Assembly (NCBI RefSeq): GCF_000742135.1
Contig: NZ_KN046818.1
Location: 2,028,600 to 2,092,599, forward strand
From: Klebsiella pneumoniae
GTDB taxonomy: Bacteria > Pseudomonadota > Gammaproteobacteria > Enterobacterales > Enterobacteriaceae
Direction of reading: 5' to 3'
DNA: 64,000 bases
Shown: positions 27,917 to 36,822 of the stretch, one piece after another
Layout: each line of letters begins with the position of its first letter
Numbering within the stretch: the stretch's first letter is position 1
Notes under the pieces: generated by a model
What the model was told of the DNA's origin: nothing
Seen by the model: the letters and a program-made list of their open reading frames with translations, nothing else
The model's database searches: none
Position numbers and translations under genes: made by a program

Positions 27917-28663
27917 ATGAAGCATGTGCACAAGCTGGCCTGGATAGGCCTGTTCGTCAATATTATTATCTGTTTTGTCGCGCGAAATTTATTACTTGAT
28001 GAAGGACAGCTGAACTTCCATAGTCGGGCGGACGGCGTATGGTCCTGGCTGGTGCTGACCCTGTTTATTGCCGTGGTGGTTCAGGCGATCAGCATAATGC
28101 TGTCAGGCCGCTACCCTTATCTGGCCATCGTCCTGGCGTTTGTTGGCGGCATCGTGATGGTGCCCGCCAGCGTGATCTTTCTGGTGGGTAGTCTGTTCAG
28201 CTTGCAAACGCGGATTAACGCCGGATTTACGCCCTGGCGATCAACCACGGCAGTGGGCGAGGCTGATAACCAGCAGCTATAAACCTTTAATGCCTCAGGC
28301 TTTTATCCCCAAGGGGCGCTGGCGCTCATCGCCGGGATCATTATTTTAATGATTGGCATGGGGATAGGCGGAGTATTTATTGCCGCCGGTATTGTTGCGC
28401 TGTGCAATGGCTATCGTCTGCAAAATCGGGTGGTGATTGGCGTGAGCGGCGAGTCGATGATATTTACGCCGGGGCTTTATGCCGATACCTACGTTCTTCC
28501 CTTGCGGGATGTTGCCGTAGTTGAACGCAGCAATAATGATGCGAAAGTCCGGCTGCTGATCCGTTCCAGCGGCAGAAGCTTCACGTTGCGTAAAAAACTG
28601 CTCGCCGGCGATAAGGTTAATGACGCCTTCGCCGCCATTCTGGCAAAACTGACTACCGTTTAA
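27917..28663 (+). pseudogene. Membrane protein gene split by an in-frame TAA
   Basis: Two open segments in the same frame, 27917-28279 (121 codons) and 28283-28663, are separated by one TAA at 28280-28282. Reading through gives about 248 residues: two or three N-terminal helices, then TFNASGFYPQGALALIAG, another pair of helices and a soluble end (VLPLRDVAVVERSNNDAKVRLLIR). The continuous coding character right after the stop indicates a nonsense change in a once single gene. The downstream half has no good start signal of its own. I do not recognise the family; the C-terminus resembles a PH-like membrane domain. The first half could persist as a short protein. Confidence 0.65.
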
Positions 28664-28682
28664 TGCTGGCAGAATAGAGAAG

Positions 28683-28711
28683 CCGCCAGGCGGCGCGAGG
28701 CGTCCTGGCGG
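28683..28711. terminator. Intergenic inverted repeat
   Basis: A perfect 8-bp inverted repeat (CCGCCAGG and CCTGGCGG, 13-base loop) lies between the split membrane gene and a convergent small ORF. There is no T run on either side, so it may be a weak bidirectional terminator or an extragenic palindrome. Confidence 0.45.
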
Positions 28712-28775
28712 TGAAAGGTGGGGTTAGCCTGCGCGGCTACCGCACCAGCTTGTCTCTTACGAACAGCACTGCCTG

Positions 28776-28970
28776 TTAATCCACGTTAGTAAAATAATCG
28801 CGCGCGGCGGTCTCGACGCGTTTCGCATCCAGCCCGGTCTTCTTAGTGATCTGTTCGATAAACGATTTAAATTTTTCGCTCATCACGTTACCCCCTTCCC
28901 AGTGGGCGACGTAAAATTTGCACTGATAGCGATAAAAATGGAGAGTGGTATCTCCTAACGTGTAATACAT
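28776..28970 (-). CDS. Small conserved-looking protein, unknown function
   Basis: The reading gives 64 residues from ATG 28970 (MYYTLGDTTLHFYRYQCKFY), preceded by GGAGAAGCGC. An internal ATG at 28883 is preceded by an equally good AAGGGGGT site and would yield 35 residues (MSEKFKSFIEQITKKTGLDA). Two good initiation signals in one frame are unusual and could mean two products. The C-terminal part is charged and probably helical. No family recognised. Confidence 0.5.
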   Translation of the reverse strand: MYYTLGDTTLHFYRYQCKFYVAHWEGGNVMSEKFKSFIEQITKKTGLDAKRVETAARDYFTNVD

Positions 28971-29047
28971 GCGCTTCTCCTGTCCGGTAGTACGGTTGCC
29001 GCGTCCACAGCGTCAGCAACCTCTTTCTCATTACGATCGATCTGCAT
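28955..29047 (-). CDS. Candidate 30-residue small protein
   Basis: An ATG at 29047 lies 5 bases after a very strong AGGAGG and opens 30 codons (MQIDRNEKEVADAVDAATVL onward) ending in TAG at 28955-28957. Its end overlaps the next small ORF by 16 bases in another frame, suggesting either translational coupling or a leader peptide. Coding evidence is limited to the ribosome-binding site and spacing. Confidence 0.4.
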   Translation of the reverse strand: MQIDRNEKEVADAVDAATVLPDRRSACITR

Positions 29048-29206
29048 TCTATCCTCCTCCCAATTGGCTGAAATTTCCAGCGGTGCTTTGCACCATGGAG
29101 CAGGATAAAGCAATGTTAATCTGCGGATAGATAGTGATTTTTTCTAAGGTGGCGCAAAAGTAGCGGTTACCTGCGGGCCGCGCAGGTAACCGGAGAACAG
29201 GGCGGA

Positions 29207-30271
29207 TTAGCGCAGCGTGTTGCGCTCGTCGTCGGACAGGTCCAGGGTCTGCACCATACCACTTTCAGCAGAGCGCACCGCCGCTTCCAGAACGGCCATC
29301 ACCGCCAGCGCTTCCACCGGCGGCACCGGATTGGCGATCTGGCCCTTCAGCGCATCGCGGATCAGCATATAGTACTGGCGCTGATCGCCCTGCGGGGTAG
29401 CCTGCGCGTGGGCCTGCAGCGAGGCATCATAGATAACCAGCGGGTCGTCATCCTGGCCCCAGTCGGCGCTGCCCGGTACCACGCCCGCCAGCAGCTGGCT
29501 CTCCTGTTGGTCGGCCCGCGCTTTGATAACGCTACCTTTATCGCCGTGCACGGTGAAGCGCGACGAGCCGCCCGCGACCAGCATGCTGCAGTGCAGGATC
29601 ACTTTATGCGCCGGGTAGTTTAATACCACATGCGCCCAGTCGTTGATCTCCGCGCCGTCGCGCAGGGTGGCTATGTTACCTTGCACCGACTGCGGCAAAC
29701 CAAATAGCTGCAGCGCCTGGTCGATAAGGTGCGGCCCCAGGTCGAACCACAAGCCGCTGCCCGGGACGTTCTGCTCGCGCCAGCGGACGCGGACTTCCGG
29801 GCGGAAGCGGTCGAAATGCGACTCGAAGTGTTTCACCGCGCCGAGGGTGCCTTGCTCAATCACCTGACGGATCCCGAGATAGTCGCTGTCCCAGCGGCGG
29901 TTATGGAAGACGGAAAGCAGACGCTGTTTCTCCTCCGCCAGGGCGATCAGCTCCCGGGCCTCCTGCATATCGAGGGTAAAGGGCTTATCCACCACCACAT
30001 GTTTGCCGGCGTTCAGCGCCAGGCGGGCCAGCGGGGCGTGCGTGGCGTTAGGGGAGGCGATGACCACCAGGTCAACGTCCGGATGCTGGACCGCTGCTTC
30101 CGGGGAGTCGATCACCGTGGCGTCCGGCAGGTCGCGTTTGACCTTCTCTTCATCGCGGGAAGCGACGAACGCCAGGTTCAGCCCCGGCACCGAACGGATA
30201 AGCGGCGCGTGGAAGGTCTTACCGACGAATCCGTAGCCAATCAGGGCGATATTTATCGTGTTGTTACTCAT
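29207..30271 (-). CDS. Gfo/Idh/MocA-family oxidoreductase
   Basis: The product is 354 residues. The ATG at 30271 (MSNNTINIALIGYGFVGKTF) follows GGAG; a longer open frame upstream is not coding. The N-terminal Rossmann motif is GYGFVGKTFHAPLI, the conserved lysine sits in GKHVVVDKPFTLD, and the substrate domain carries FESHFDRFRPEVRVRWRE and GPHLIDQALQLFG. It resembles E. coli YdgJ in these stretches but is only a relative. It should be an NAD(P)-linked sugar or polyol dehydrogenase. It is cotranscribed with a DeoR-type regulator 16 bases upstream. Confidence 0.85.
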   Translation of the reverse strand: MSNNTINIALIGYGFVGKTFHAPLIRSVPGLNLAFVASRDEEKVKRDLPDATVIDSPEAAVQHPDVDLVVIASPNATHAPLARLALNAGKHVVVDKPFTLDMQEARELIALAEEKQRLLSVFHNRRWDSDYLGIRQVIEQGTLGAVKHFESHFDRFRPEVRVRWREQNVPGSGLWFDLGPHLIDQALQLFGLPQSVQGNIATLRDGAEINDWAHVVLNYPAHKVILHCSMLVAGGSSRFTVHGDKGSVIKARADQQESQLLAGVVPGSADWGQDDDPLVIYDASLQAHAQATPQGDQRQYYMLIRDALKGQIANPVPPVEALAVMAVLEAAVRSAESGMVQTLDLSDDERNTLR

Positions 30272-30287
30272 CAGGTTCTCCACGTTG

Positions 30288-31037
30288 TTAAGCGTCAGCA
30301 ATATGTACAGAGAGGGCGGGGTCATCCCCCAGCTCAGCCCAGGGACGGTCAAGAAAAAGATGGTGAATGTCGCTGAGTCCGGCCACCCGCCACGGTTCGC
30401 AGCGGTTGAGTTTGGTATGGTCCGCCACCAGCCAGTGCTCGGCGCTGGCGGCCAACATGGCGCGTTTAACGTCGGCATCAGCTTCCTGGCTGGCGCTCAG
30501 CCCCAGCCCGGCATGGAGCGCGCAGGCGCCGAGAATGGCGATATCGGCCCGGTAGCGGGTGACCAGCGACAGGGTGGCGCTGCCGGCGAACAGCCGTTGT
30601 TTACTATCCCACTGGCCGCCAAGCAGGATCAGCTGGATATCGGTACGGTCGCTGAACAGCTGAGCGATATCCAGAGAAGCCGTGATCACGGTCAACGGCC
30701 CTTTCAGCTGGGCTGCCACCGCCAGCAGCGTGCTTCCGGCGTCGAGAAACAGCGTCGAGCCAGAGGGAATGCGCGCGGCGACCTGCTGACCCAGGCGCTG
30801 CTTGGTCTGGGTGAGAAGAGCGTTTCTGCCCTGGCGCGTCATGGCCGGAACGTTAAGGGCGATGGCCCCGCCGTGGCTTTTCTGCAGCACGCCCTGTTGT
30901 TCCAGGTCACTCAGATCGCGGCGAATGGTATCGGCCGACACCTGCAGCTCTGCAACCAGTTCGCTAATGCTCAGCTGACCGGTTTCGCTAAGCCTGTCGA
31001 GAATATGTTTTTGCCTGGCGAGCTTATGCATGGCCAT
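30288..31037 (-). CDS. DeoR-family transcriptional regulator
   Basis: The product is 249 residues. The N-terminal helix-turn-helix is typical (KHILDRLSETGQLSISELVA, then VSADTIRRDLSDLEQQG). The C-terminal DeoR sensor domain binds phosphorylated sugars in known members. ATG 31037 follows CGGAG; ATG 31031 is an alternative. It leads the two-gene unit with the Gfo/Idh/MocA enzyme and probably represses it until a sugar phosphate appears. About 270 bases upstream of it, to zntB, show no gene. Confidence 0.87.
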   Translation of the reverse strand: MAMHKLARQKHILDRLSETGQLSISELVAELQVSADTIRRDLSDLEQQGVLQKSHGGAIALNVPAMTRQGRNALLTQTKQRLGQQVAARIPSGSTLFLDAGSTLLAVAAQLKGPLTVITASLDIAQLFSDRTDIQLILLGGQWDSKQRLFAGSATLSLVTRYRADIAILGACALHAGLGLSASQEADADVKRAMLAASAEHWLVADHTKLNRCEPWRVAGLSDIHHLFLDRPWAELGDDPALSVHIADA

Positions 31038-31310
31038 TGACTCCGCAAATTAACGCAATAAACAGCATAATACAGCAAGAAGTTGCAAAATAAACGGCAA
31101 AACGTCGCTCTGTATGTGTTGAATCGTGAAGAACTTGATTTCACTAAGTTTTAACGTTAAATGAGGGGAGCGCCGCGACCGGGGGCGAAAGCGCTTTTCA
31201 ATGAAGCGACTAGGCCTGTATTTCCGGGTCATTAAAAGCAAGAATGCGCGCTTTCGCGTACCTTATAGAGAAGGCGCGTAATTTAGCAGATATGGATTAA
31301 CGGAGGTTGA

Positions 31311-32294
31311 GTGGACGCGATTAAAGGCTCGGAGTTGCAGATACCGGACGCGATCTTCGCGTGGGTGCTCGACGGGCAGGGGGGCGTTAAGCCGCTCGCC
31401 GATGACGATATTATCGACAAAGACAAGCCTTGCTGGCTGCATCTCAACTATACCCATAGCGACAGCGCCGACTGGCTGGCGGCCACCCCGTTGCTGCCCA
31501 ATAACGTACGCGATGCCCTGGCGGGGGAGAGCACCCGGCCGCGGGTGACGCGGATCGGTGACGGGGCGCTGATCACCCTGCGCTGTATCAACGGCAGTAC
31601 CGATGAGCGGCCCGACCAGCTGGTGGCGATGCGCCTGTATATGGATGAGCGGCTGATCGTCTCCACTCGTCAGCGCAAAGTGCTGGCGCTGGACGATGTG
31701 CTGGGCGACCTGAAGGAAGGTAATGGCCCGACGGACGGCGGCAGCTGGCTGGTGGAGGTCTGCGATGCGTTGACCGATCATGCCAGCGAGTTTATCGAAC
31801 AACTGCACGATCGCATTATCGACCTGGAAGACGACCTGCTCGATCAGCAGGTGCCGCCGCGCGGATTTCTCGCGCTGCTGCGTAAGCAGCTGATTGTGAT
31901 GCGCCGCTATATGGCGCCGCAGCGCGACGTTTATGCCCGGCTGGCCAGCGAGCGGCTGCCGTGGATGAGTGACGATCAGCGGCGGCGAATGCAGGATATC
32001 GCCGAGCGGCTGGGGCGCGGTCTGGATGAGATCGACAGCTGTATCGCGCGGACGGCGATCATGAGCGACGAGATCGCCCAGATTATGCAGGAGTCGCTGG
32101 CGCGGCGGACCTATACCATGTCATTGATGGCGATGGTGTTTCTACCCAGCACCTTTTTAACCGGCCTGTTCGGCGTCAACCTCGGCGGGATCCCTGGCAA
32201 CAGCTGGCATCTGGGGTTTAGCCTTTTCTGCTTGATGTTAGTCGTTGTCATCGGTGGTGTTGCGTGGTGGTTACATCGCAGTAAATGGCTGTAA
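31311..32294 (+). CDS. zntB: Zinc transporter ZntB
   Basis: The product is 327 residues from a GTG preceded by GGAGG. Sequence follows E. coli ZntB almost throughout ([40 protein letters not shown]). The large cytoplasmic N-terminal domain is followed by two C-terminal membrane helices and the CorA-superfamily motif in its ZntB form, FGVNLGG. ZntB forms a pentamer that moves zinc across the inner membrane; direction has been debated. It is followed by fnrS, as in E. coli. Confidence 0.95.
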   Translation: MDAIKGSELQIPDAIFAWVLDGQGGVKPLADDDIIDKDKPCWLHLNYTHSDSADWLAATPLLPNNVRDALAGESTRPRVTRIGDGALITLRCINGSTDERPDQLVAMRLYMDERLIVSTRQRKVLALDDVLGDLKEGNGPTDGGSWLVEVCDALTDHASEFIEQLHDRIIDLEDDLLDQQVPPRGFLALLRKQLIVMRRYMAPQRDVYARLASERLPWMSDDQRRRMQDIAERLGRGLDEIDSCIARTAIMSDEIAQIMQESLARRTYTMSLMAMVFLPSTFLTGLFGVNLGGIPGNSWHLGFSLFCLMLVVVIGGVAWWLHRSKWL

Positions 32295-32340
32295 AGAATC
32301 GCCTTTTAGCGGCTGTAGTGCCGGGAAAACCCGGCAATGT

Positions 32341-32354
32341 TTGAGCGAAATCAA
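32341..32354. promoter_or_regulatory. FNR box of fnrS promoter
   Basis: The sequence ttgagcgaaatcaa matches the FNR consensus TTGATnnnnATCAA except at one base. Its centre lies about 42 bases before the predicted fnrS transcription start, the class II activator position. A CAATAT element at about 32377-32382 can serve as -10. Confidence 0.88.
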
Positions 32355-32389
32355 TAAACCATCTACCCATTCAGGGCAATATCTCTCTC

Positions 32390-32512
32390 GCAGGTGAATG
32401 CAACGTCAAGCGATGGGCGTTGCGCTCCATATTGTCTTACTTCCTTTTTTGAATTACTGCATAGCACAATTGATTCGTACGACGCCGGCTTTGTTGAGTC
32501 GGCTTTTTTTTT
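32390..32512 (+). ncRNA. fnrS: FnrS small RNA
   Basis: The sequence matches E. coli FnrS over nearly its entire length, starting gcaggtgaatgcaacg and ending in a terminator hairpin (GCCGGC/GTCGGC, 32484-32503) with a T run to 32512. FnrS is an Hfq-binding RNA made anaerobically under FNR and ArcA and represses mRNAs of aerobic metabolism such as sodB and cydDC. Location between zntB and dbpA is conserved. The upstream FNR box is at 32341-32354. Confidence 0.95.
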
Positions 32513-32610
32513 GCGCTCTCCGGACCAGCTTCTACCCTTACTAAGACACCCGACGGTTTCTGGCCGTTGACGCCTGCGGGTACGCCCGTATCACTCTCCG
32601 GGAGGCCTCT

Positions 32611-32805
32611 ATGTATTACGCTTCAGAGCTGACAGCCCAGTCTATCCCTATCTCGCCCGAGCCGAACGATCCGGCTCCTTTACCCGATCCACGACCGCGT
32701 CCGCAGCCCCAGCCCGATCCGCCGCCTGACGAAGAGCCGATTAAATTGTCGCATCAGGCGCGGAGATCTGCGAGGATACGCGCCTGCAGATTGTCTGCCT
32801 TTTAA
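32611..32805 (+). CDS. Small proline-rich protein, uncertain
   Basis: The frame gives 64 residues from an ATG preceded by GGGAGG. The middle is a proline-rich acidic and basic stretch (PDPRPRPQPQPDPPPDEEP) and the end is basic. It lies between fnrS and dbpA and ends 14 bases before the dbpA start, so it could be a leader ORF. No family recognised; support is the ribosome-binding site and the repetitive composition. Confidence 0.4.
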   Translation: MYYASELTAQSIPISPEPNDPAPLPDPRPRPQPQPDPPPDEEPIKLSHQARRSARIRACRLSAF

Positions 32806-32819
32806 TACGAGAATACATT

Positions 32820-34193
32820 GTGACCGCTTTTTCTACCCTGACTGTTTTACCTGCCGCCCAATTAGCCAACCTTAACGAGCTGGGTTATCTGTCGATGACC
32901 CCGGTTCAGGCCGCCGCCCTGCCGGCGATCCTCGCGGGGAAAGATGTGCGCGTGCAGGCAAAAACCGGCAGCGGAAAAACGGCCGCATTTGGGCTGGGTC
33001 TGCTGCAGCATATCGATCCGGCGCGCTTCGAGACCCAGTCGCTGGTGTTGTGCCCGACCCGCGAGCTGGCCGATCAGGTCGCCGGCGAGCTGCGCCGCCT
33101 GGCGCGCTGCCTGCCGAACATCAAGATTCTGATGCTCTGCGGCGGGCAGCCCTTTGGCGCCCAGCGAGATTCCCTGCAGCATGCCCCGCATATTATCGTC
33201 GCCACCCCGGGCCGTCTGCTCGATCATCTGCAGAAGGGAACGGTCTCCCTTGACGCGCTGCAGACCCTGGTGATGGACGAAGCGGACCGCATGCTCGATA
33301 TGGGCTTCAGCGATGCCATTGATGAGGTGATCCGCTTCGCACCGGCTGACCGGCAGACGCTGCTGTTTTCTGCTACCTGGCCGGCGGCAATCGCGGCGAT
33401 CAGCGGCCGGGTGCAGCGCAATCCGCAGACCATTGAGATCGACACTGTCGACGCGCTCCCGGCGATTGAACAGCAGTTCTTTGAAGTTTCCCGCCACGGT
33501 AAGATTGCCCTGCTGCAGCGCCTGCTCAGCCAGCATCAGCCCGCATCCTGCGTGGTGTTCTGCAATACCAAACGCGATTGCCAGGCGGTCTGCGATGCGC
33601 TCAACGCCGCCGGGCAGAGCGCCTTGTCGCTGCATGGTGACCTTGAGCAGCGCGATCGCGATCAGACGCTGGTGCGCTTCGCTAACGGCAGCGTCCGGGT
33701 TCTGGTGGCGACCGACGTCGCTGCCCGCGGTCTGGATATCAAATCCCTGGCGCTGGTGGTGAATTTCGAGCTGGCCTGGGATCCGGAGGTGCATGTTCAT
33801 CGCATCGGCCGTACCGCCCGCGCCGGTGAACAAGGGCTGGCCATCAGCTTCTGTGCGCCGGAAGAGGCGCAGCGCGCCACTATTCTGGCCGACATGCTGC
33901 AGCTTTCCCTGAACTGGCTGCCGGCGCCGACGGGCAACACCATCGCGCCGCTGACGGCGGAGATGGCGACGCTGTGTATCGACGGCGGGAAAAAGGCGAA
34001 AATGCGCCCGGGAGATGTGCTGGGAGCCCTGACCGGGGGTATGGGCTTTGATGGTGCCGATATCGGCAAAATTACCGTCCACCCTGCCCACGTCTATGTG
34101 GCGATCCGCCAGAATATGGCGCAGAAGGCGTATAAGCAGTTACAAAATGGCAAGATCAAAGGTAAATCCTGCCGCGTACGACTGCTGAAGTAA
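32820..34193 (+). CDS. dbpA: ATP-dependent RNA helicase DbpA
   Basis: The product is 457 residues from GTG 32820. Motifs in order: Q motif region TPVQAAALP, Walker A AKTGSGKT, DEAD in VMDEADRMLDMGF, SATW, ARGLDIKSLALVVNFE and HRIGRTARAG. The C-terminal RNA-binding domain (about 385-457) recognises hairpin 92 of 23S rRNA. DbpA acts in late assembly of the 50S subunit. It converges with ttcA. Confidence 0.95.
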   Translation: MTAFSTLTVLPAAQLANLNELGYLSMTPVQAAALPAILAGKDVRVQAKTGSGKTAAFGLGLLQHIDPARFETQSLVLCPTRELADQVAGELRRLARCLPNIKILMLCGGQPFGAQRDSLQHAPHIIVATPGRLLDHLQKGTVSLDALQTLVMDEADRMLDMGFSDAIDEVIRFAPADRQTLLFSATWPAAIAAISGRVQRNPQTIEIDTVDALPAIEQQFFEVSRHGKIALLQRLLSQHQPASCVVFCNTKRDCQAVCDALNAAGQSALSLHGDLEQRDRDQTLVRFANGSVRVLVATDVAARGLDIKSLALVVNFELAWDPEVHVHRIGRTARAGEQGLAISFCAPEEAQRATILADMLQLSLNWLPAPTGNTIAPLTAEMATLCIDGGKKAKMRPGDVLGALTGGMGFDGADIGKITVHPAHVYVAIRQNMAQKAYKQLQNGKIKGKSCRVRLLK

Positions 34194-34205
34194 GGGCAGG
34201 AGAGT

Positions 34206-34231
34206 GCGTCTCAGGCGGCTGCCTGAGACGC
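34206..34231. terminator. Bidirectional hairpin between dbpA and ttcA
   Basis: A perfect 11-bp stem (GCGTCTCAGGC and GCCTGAGACGC) with loop GGCT sits between convergent genes. No long T run follows, but position and strength suggest termination from both sides. Confidence 0.65.
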
Positions 34232-34238
34232 GTGAGGG

Positions 34239-35174
34239 TTATTTCACTTCCACTACGTTCAGACGCAGCTCATCGAGACGGGCGTCTTCTTCTTCCGGCT
34301 GCCAGCCGGCGGGCTGCAGGGGAATATCTTCCCGGTCAAACGCCAGATCGCCACCATCCACCACCTCTGAGCCGTGGGTGATGCCTTTAAAATCAAACAG
34401 ATTGACGTCGCTCAGGTGCGAAGGCACCACGTTCTGCATCGCGCTGAACATGGTTTCAATGCGCCCAGGATAACGCTTGTCCCAGTCGCGGAGCATATCG
34501 GCGATCACCTGGCGCTGCAGGTTTGGCTGCGAACCGCACAGGTTGCACGGAATAATCGGGAAGCCTTTGGCCTGGGAGAAGCGCTCGATGTCCTTTTCGC
34601 GGCAGTAGGCCAGCGGGCGGATGACGATGTGTTTGCCGTCGTCGCTCATCAGCTTCGGCGGCATCCCTTTCATTTTGCCGCCGTAGAACATATTCAAAAA
34701 CAGCGTCTGCAGGATATCGTCGCGATGATGGCCGAGGGCGATCTTGGTCGCCCCGAGCTCGGTAGCGGTACGATAGAGGATGCCGCGACGCAGGCGAGAG
34801 CACAGCGAGCAGGTGGTTTTTCCTTCCGGGATCTTCTCTTTGACGATGCCGTAGGTGTTCTCTTCGACAATCTTGTATTCAACCCCCAGCTGCTCCAGAT
34901 ACGCCGGCAGAATATGCTCCGGGAACCCTGGCTGCTTCTGATCGAGGTTCACCGCCACCAGCGAGAAGGAGATGGGCGCGCTTTTCTGCAGATTGCGCAG
35001 GATCTCCAGCATGGTATAGCTGTCCTTGCCGCCTGAAAGACAAACCATAATGCGGTCGCCCTCTTCAATCATATTGAAGTCGGCAATCGCCTCACCGACG
35101 TTGCGGCGCAGACGTTTCTGCAGCTTATCGATGTTGTACTTTTCTTTTTTACTGATTTCTTGGTTTTGCAGCAT
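34239..35174 (-). CDS. ttcA: tRNA 2-thiocytidine synthetase TtcA
   Basis: The product is 311 residues, the same length as in E. coli. ATG 35174 ([19 protein letters not shown]) is preferred over an upstream noncoding extension. The PP-loop SGGKDS adenylates cytidine 32, and two CxxC pairs (CSLCSRL, CNLCGSQ) with a further cysteine hold the Fe-S cluster. TtcA thiolates C32 in certain tRNAs. In E. coli this gene adjoins the Rac prophage; here no prophage is present and uspF follows directly. Confidence 0.95.
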   Translation of the reverse strand: MLQNQEISKKEKYNIDKLQKRLRRNVGEAIADFNMIEEGDRIMVCLSGGKDSYTMLEILRNLQKSAPISFSLVAVNLDQKQPGFPEHILPAYLEQLGVEYKIVEENTYGIVKEKIPEGKTTCSLCSRLRRGILYRTATELGATKIALGHHRDDILQTLFLNMFYGGKMKGMPPKLMSDDGKHIVIRPLAYCREKDIERFSQAKGFPIIPCNLCGSQPNLQRQVIADMLRDWDKRYPGRIETMFSAMQNVVPSHLSDVNLFDFKGITHGSEVVDGGDLAFDREDIPLQPAGWQPEEEDARLDELRLNVVEVK

Positions 35175-35373
35175 GTAATAGTGGCTCAATTCATAGTGTG
35201 GCATCAGAAGAGCACGCATTCTGCCAGCCGCTGAACAACGTGGCGCTGGCGCGTAGCAATTATTGAGGTTTGACAGGCAACCGTGGCGTGTATGGTACGG
35301 ATTCAGGGGCGGAATGTCAGCATCTTTCCGGCACTTTCGGCAGCGAGCAGCCAGGCGGGGGCGGCTGATGCGG

Positions 35374-35401
35374 AAATAAAAAGCCCGCCGGGCGGCGGGC
35401 T
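35374..35401 (-). terminator. Terminator of uspF
   Basis: Read on the minus strand, an 8-bp stem (AGCCCGCC, GGCGGGCT) with a 4-base loop is followed by TTTTTATTT. It lies 7 bases after the uspF stop. A standard intrinsic terminator. Confidence 0.85.
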
Positions 35402-35407
35402 GCGGCG

Positions 35408-35842
35408 TTAGCGGACCACCAGTACCGAGCACTCGGCGTGACGAACCACCGCGGCGGCGTTGGAGCCCAGCAGATAAGTTGTGATATCCGGTCGGTGCGA
35501 AGCGATGATCACCAGGTCGGCTGGCAGCGACTTGGCCAGCGCAAGGATTTTATCTTTTGGCGATCCTTCCGCGACGTGAAAATGCATCCGGTCTTCCGGG
35601 ATGGAGAACTGCTTCGCGATCTCTTTCAATTGCGTTTCAGAACCCTCACGCAGCTCATCCATGCCGGGAAGCTCAGCGGTATAGGCCATTCCCAGTGAGG
35701 CATAATAGGGCAGAGAAGGGATCACGGTGAGGAAATGCACCTCGGCGTCGTCAATCCGCGCTTCCGATTCAACGTGACTGATAATGCGTTCAGTAAATTC
35801 TTTATCAGAGATATCGATAGGGACAAGAATCATTCTGCTCAT
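35408..35842 (-). CDS. uspF: Universal stress protein UspF
   Basis: The product is 144 residues, as in E. coli UspF (YnaF). It starts [16 protein letters not shown], and has the ATP-binding pattern [30 protein letters not shown] at the C-terminus (G-2x-G-9x-G-S type). UspF responds to general stress and affects adhesion in E. coli. Its ribosome-binding site AGGAGG is intact but lies inside the 9-bp target duplication of a transposon unit inserted directly upstream (35853-38100), which separates the gene from its native promoter near 38110-38180. Confidence 0.93.
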   Translation of the reverse strand: MSRMILVPIDISDKEFTERIISHVESEARIDDAEVHFLTVIPSLPYYASLGMAYTAELPGMDELREGSETQLKEIAKQFSIPEDRMHFHVAEGSPKDKILALAKSLPADLVIIASHRPDITTYLLGSNAAAVVRHAECSVLVVR

Positions 35843-35843
35843 A

Positions 35844-35852
35844 AAACCTCCT
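35844..35852. repeat. Target-site duplication, left copy
   Basis: The bases aaacctcct directly abut the outer end of IS1 at 35853 and are identical to 38101-38109 at the other end of the unit. Nine bases is the usual IS1 duplication length. On the minus strand the repeat contains AGGAGG, the uspF ribosome-binding site. Confidence 0.93.
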
Positions 35853-35907
35853 GGTAATGCTACCAACTTACTGATTTAGTGTATGATGGTGATTTTAAGG
35901 TGCTTGC

Positions 35908-36183
35908 GTGGCTTCCATTTCCATCAGATGTCCCACTTGTTCAGCTACCGAAGGCGTCGTGCGTAACGGTAAAAGCACTGCCGGACATCAGCGCTATCTC
36001 TGCTCTCACTGCCGTAAAACATGGCAACTACAGTTCACTTACACCGCCTCTCAGCCCGGTACGCACCAGAAAATCATTGATATGGCCATGAATGGCGTCG
36101 GATGTCGCGCCAGTGCACGCATTATGGGCGTTGGCCTCAACACGGTTTTACGTCACTTAAAAAACTCAGGCCGCAGTCGGTAA
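35908..36183 (+). CDS. insA: IS1 protein InsA
   Basis: The product is 91 residues with the N-terminal zinc-ribbon ([24 protein letters not shown]) and helix-turn-helix that bind the IS1 ends. Alone it represses transposition. Near its end the A6 run at about 36158-36163 is the known -1 frameshift site that yields the InsAB' transposase. Confidence 0.93.
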   Translation: MASISIRCPTCSATEGVVRNGKSTAGHQRYLCSHCRKTWQLQFTYTASQPGTHQKIIDMAMNGVGCRASARIMGVGLNTVLRHLKNSGRSR

Positions 36184-36605
36184 CCTCGCGCATACAACCG
36201 GGCAGTGATGTGATTGTCTGTGCTGAAATGGACGAACAGTGGGGCTACGTCGGTGCTAAATCACGTCAGCGCTGGCTGTTTTACGCGTATGACAGGATAC
36301 GGAGGACGGTTGTGGCGCACGTCTTCGGTGAACGCACTCTGGCCACACTGGAGCGTCTTCTGAGCCTGCTGTCGGCCTTTGAGGTCGTGGTATGGATGAC
36401 GGATGGCTGGCCGCTGTATGAATCACGCCTGAAGGGAAAGCTGCACGTTAACAGCAAGCGTTACACTCAGCGCATTGAGCGACATAACCTGAATCTGAGA
36501 CAACATCTGGCAAGGCTGGGACGGAAGTCACTGTCGTTCTCAAAATCGGTGGAGCTGCATGACAAGGTCATCGGGCATTATCTGAACATAAAACACTATC
36601 AGTAA
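36102..36605 (+). CDS. insB: IS1 transposase part InsB
   Basis: The open frame covers 167 codons and is translated mainly as a -1 frameshift fusion from insA. The catalytic region shows [19 protein letters not shown] and [13 protein letters not shown] and ends HYLNIKHYQ, as in active IS1 copies. The frame is intact, so the element is likely competent for transposition and for moving the whole composite unit. Confidence 0.92.
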   Translation: MSRQCTHYGRWPQHGFTSLKKLRPQSVTSRIQPGSDVIVCAEMDEQWGYVGAKSRQRWLFYAYDRIRRTVVAHVFGERTLATLERLLSLLSAFEVVVWMTDGWPLYESRLKGKLHVNSKRYTQRIERHNLNLRQHLARLGRKSLSFSKSVELHDKVIGHYLNIKHYQ

Positions 36606-36620
36606 GTTGGAGTCATTACC

Positions 36621-36822
36621 GTTAATGTTTATCGACGCTCAAATAGCAAAACAAAAGGATCAATCAGCGGTCCTTTTTATTATTTTAATAATATCAATAA
36701 ATTAAATTCTTAACGTACGTTTTCGTCCGGTTGGCCTTCATACCCCGATATTGGCTCATCATTGATGGTCAAAAAATGAGCCTAACGTACAATAATTTTC
36801 GATATCCAAACTGACCCCAATA
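36621..36822. other. AT-rich segment of unknown origin inside the unit
   Basis: These 202 bases contain no supportable gene and are much richer in A and T than the chromosome around. They contain a terminator-like hairpin (AAAAGGA ... TCCTTTTT, about 36653-36677) and the octamer taacgtac twice (about 36711 and 36784). They probably descend from a plasmid or another element captured between the ISs. Confidence 0.5.

Larger units (their letters stand above)
35853..36620 (+). mobile_element. IS1, complete 768-bp copy
   Basis: The length from ggtaatgc to tcattacc is exactly 768 bp, the canonical IS1 size, with the usual imperfect terminal repeats of about 23 bp. InsA and InsB frames are both open. 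The outer flank (aaacctcct) and the inner flank (gttaatgtt) differ, so this copy was not inserted alone at this place. Confidence 0.95.
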
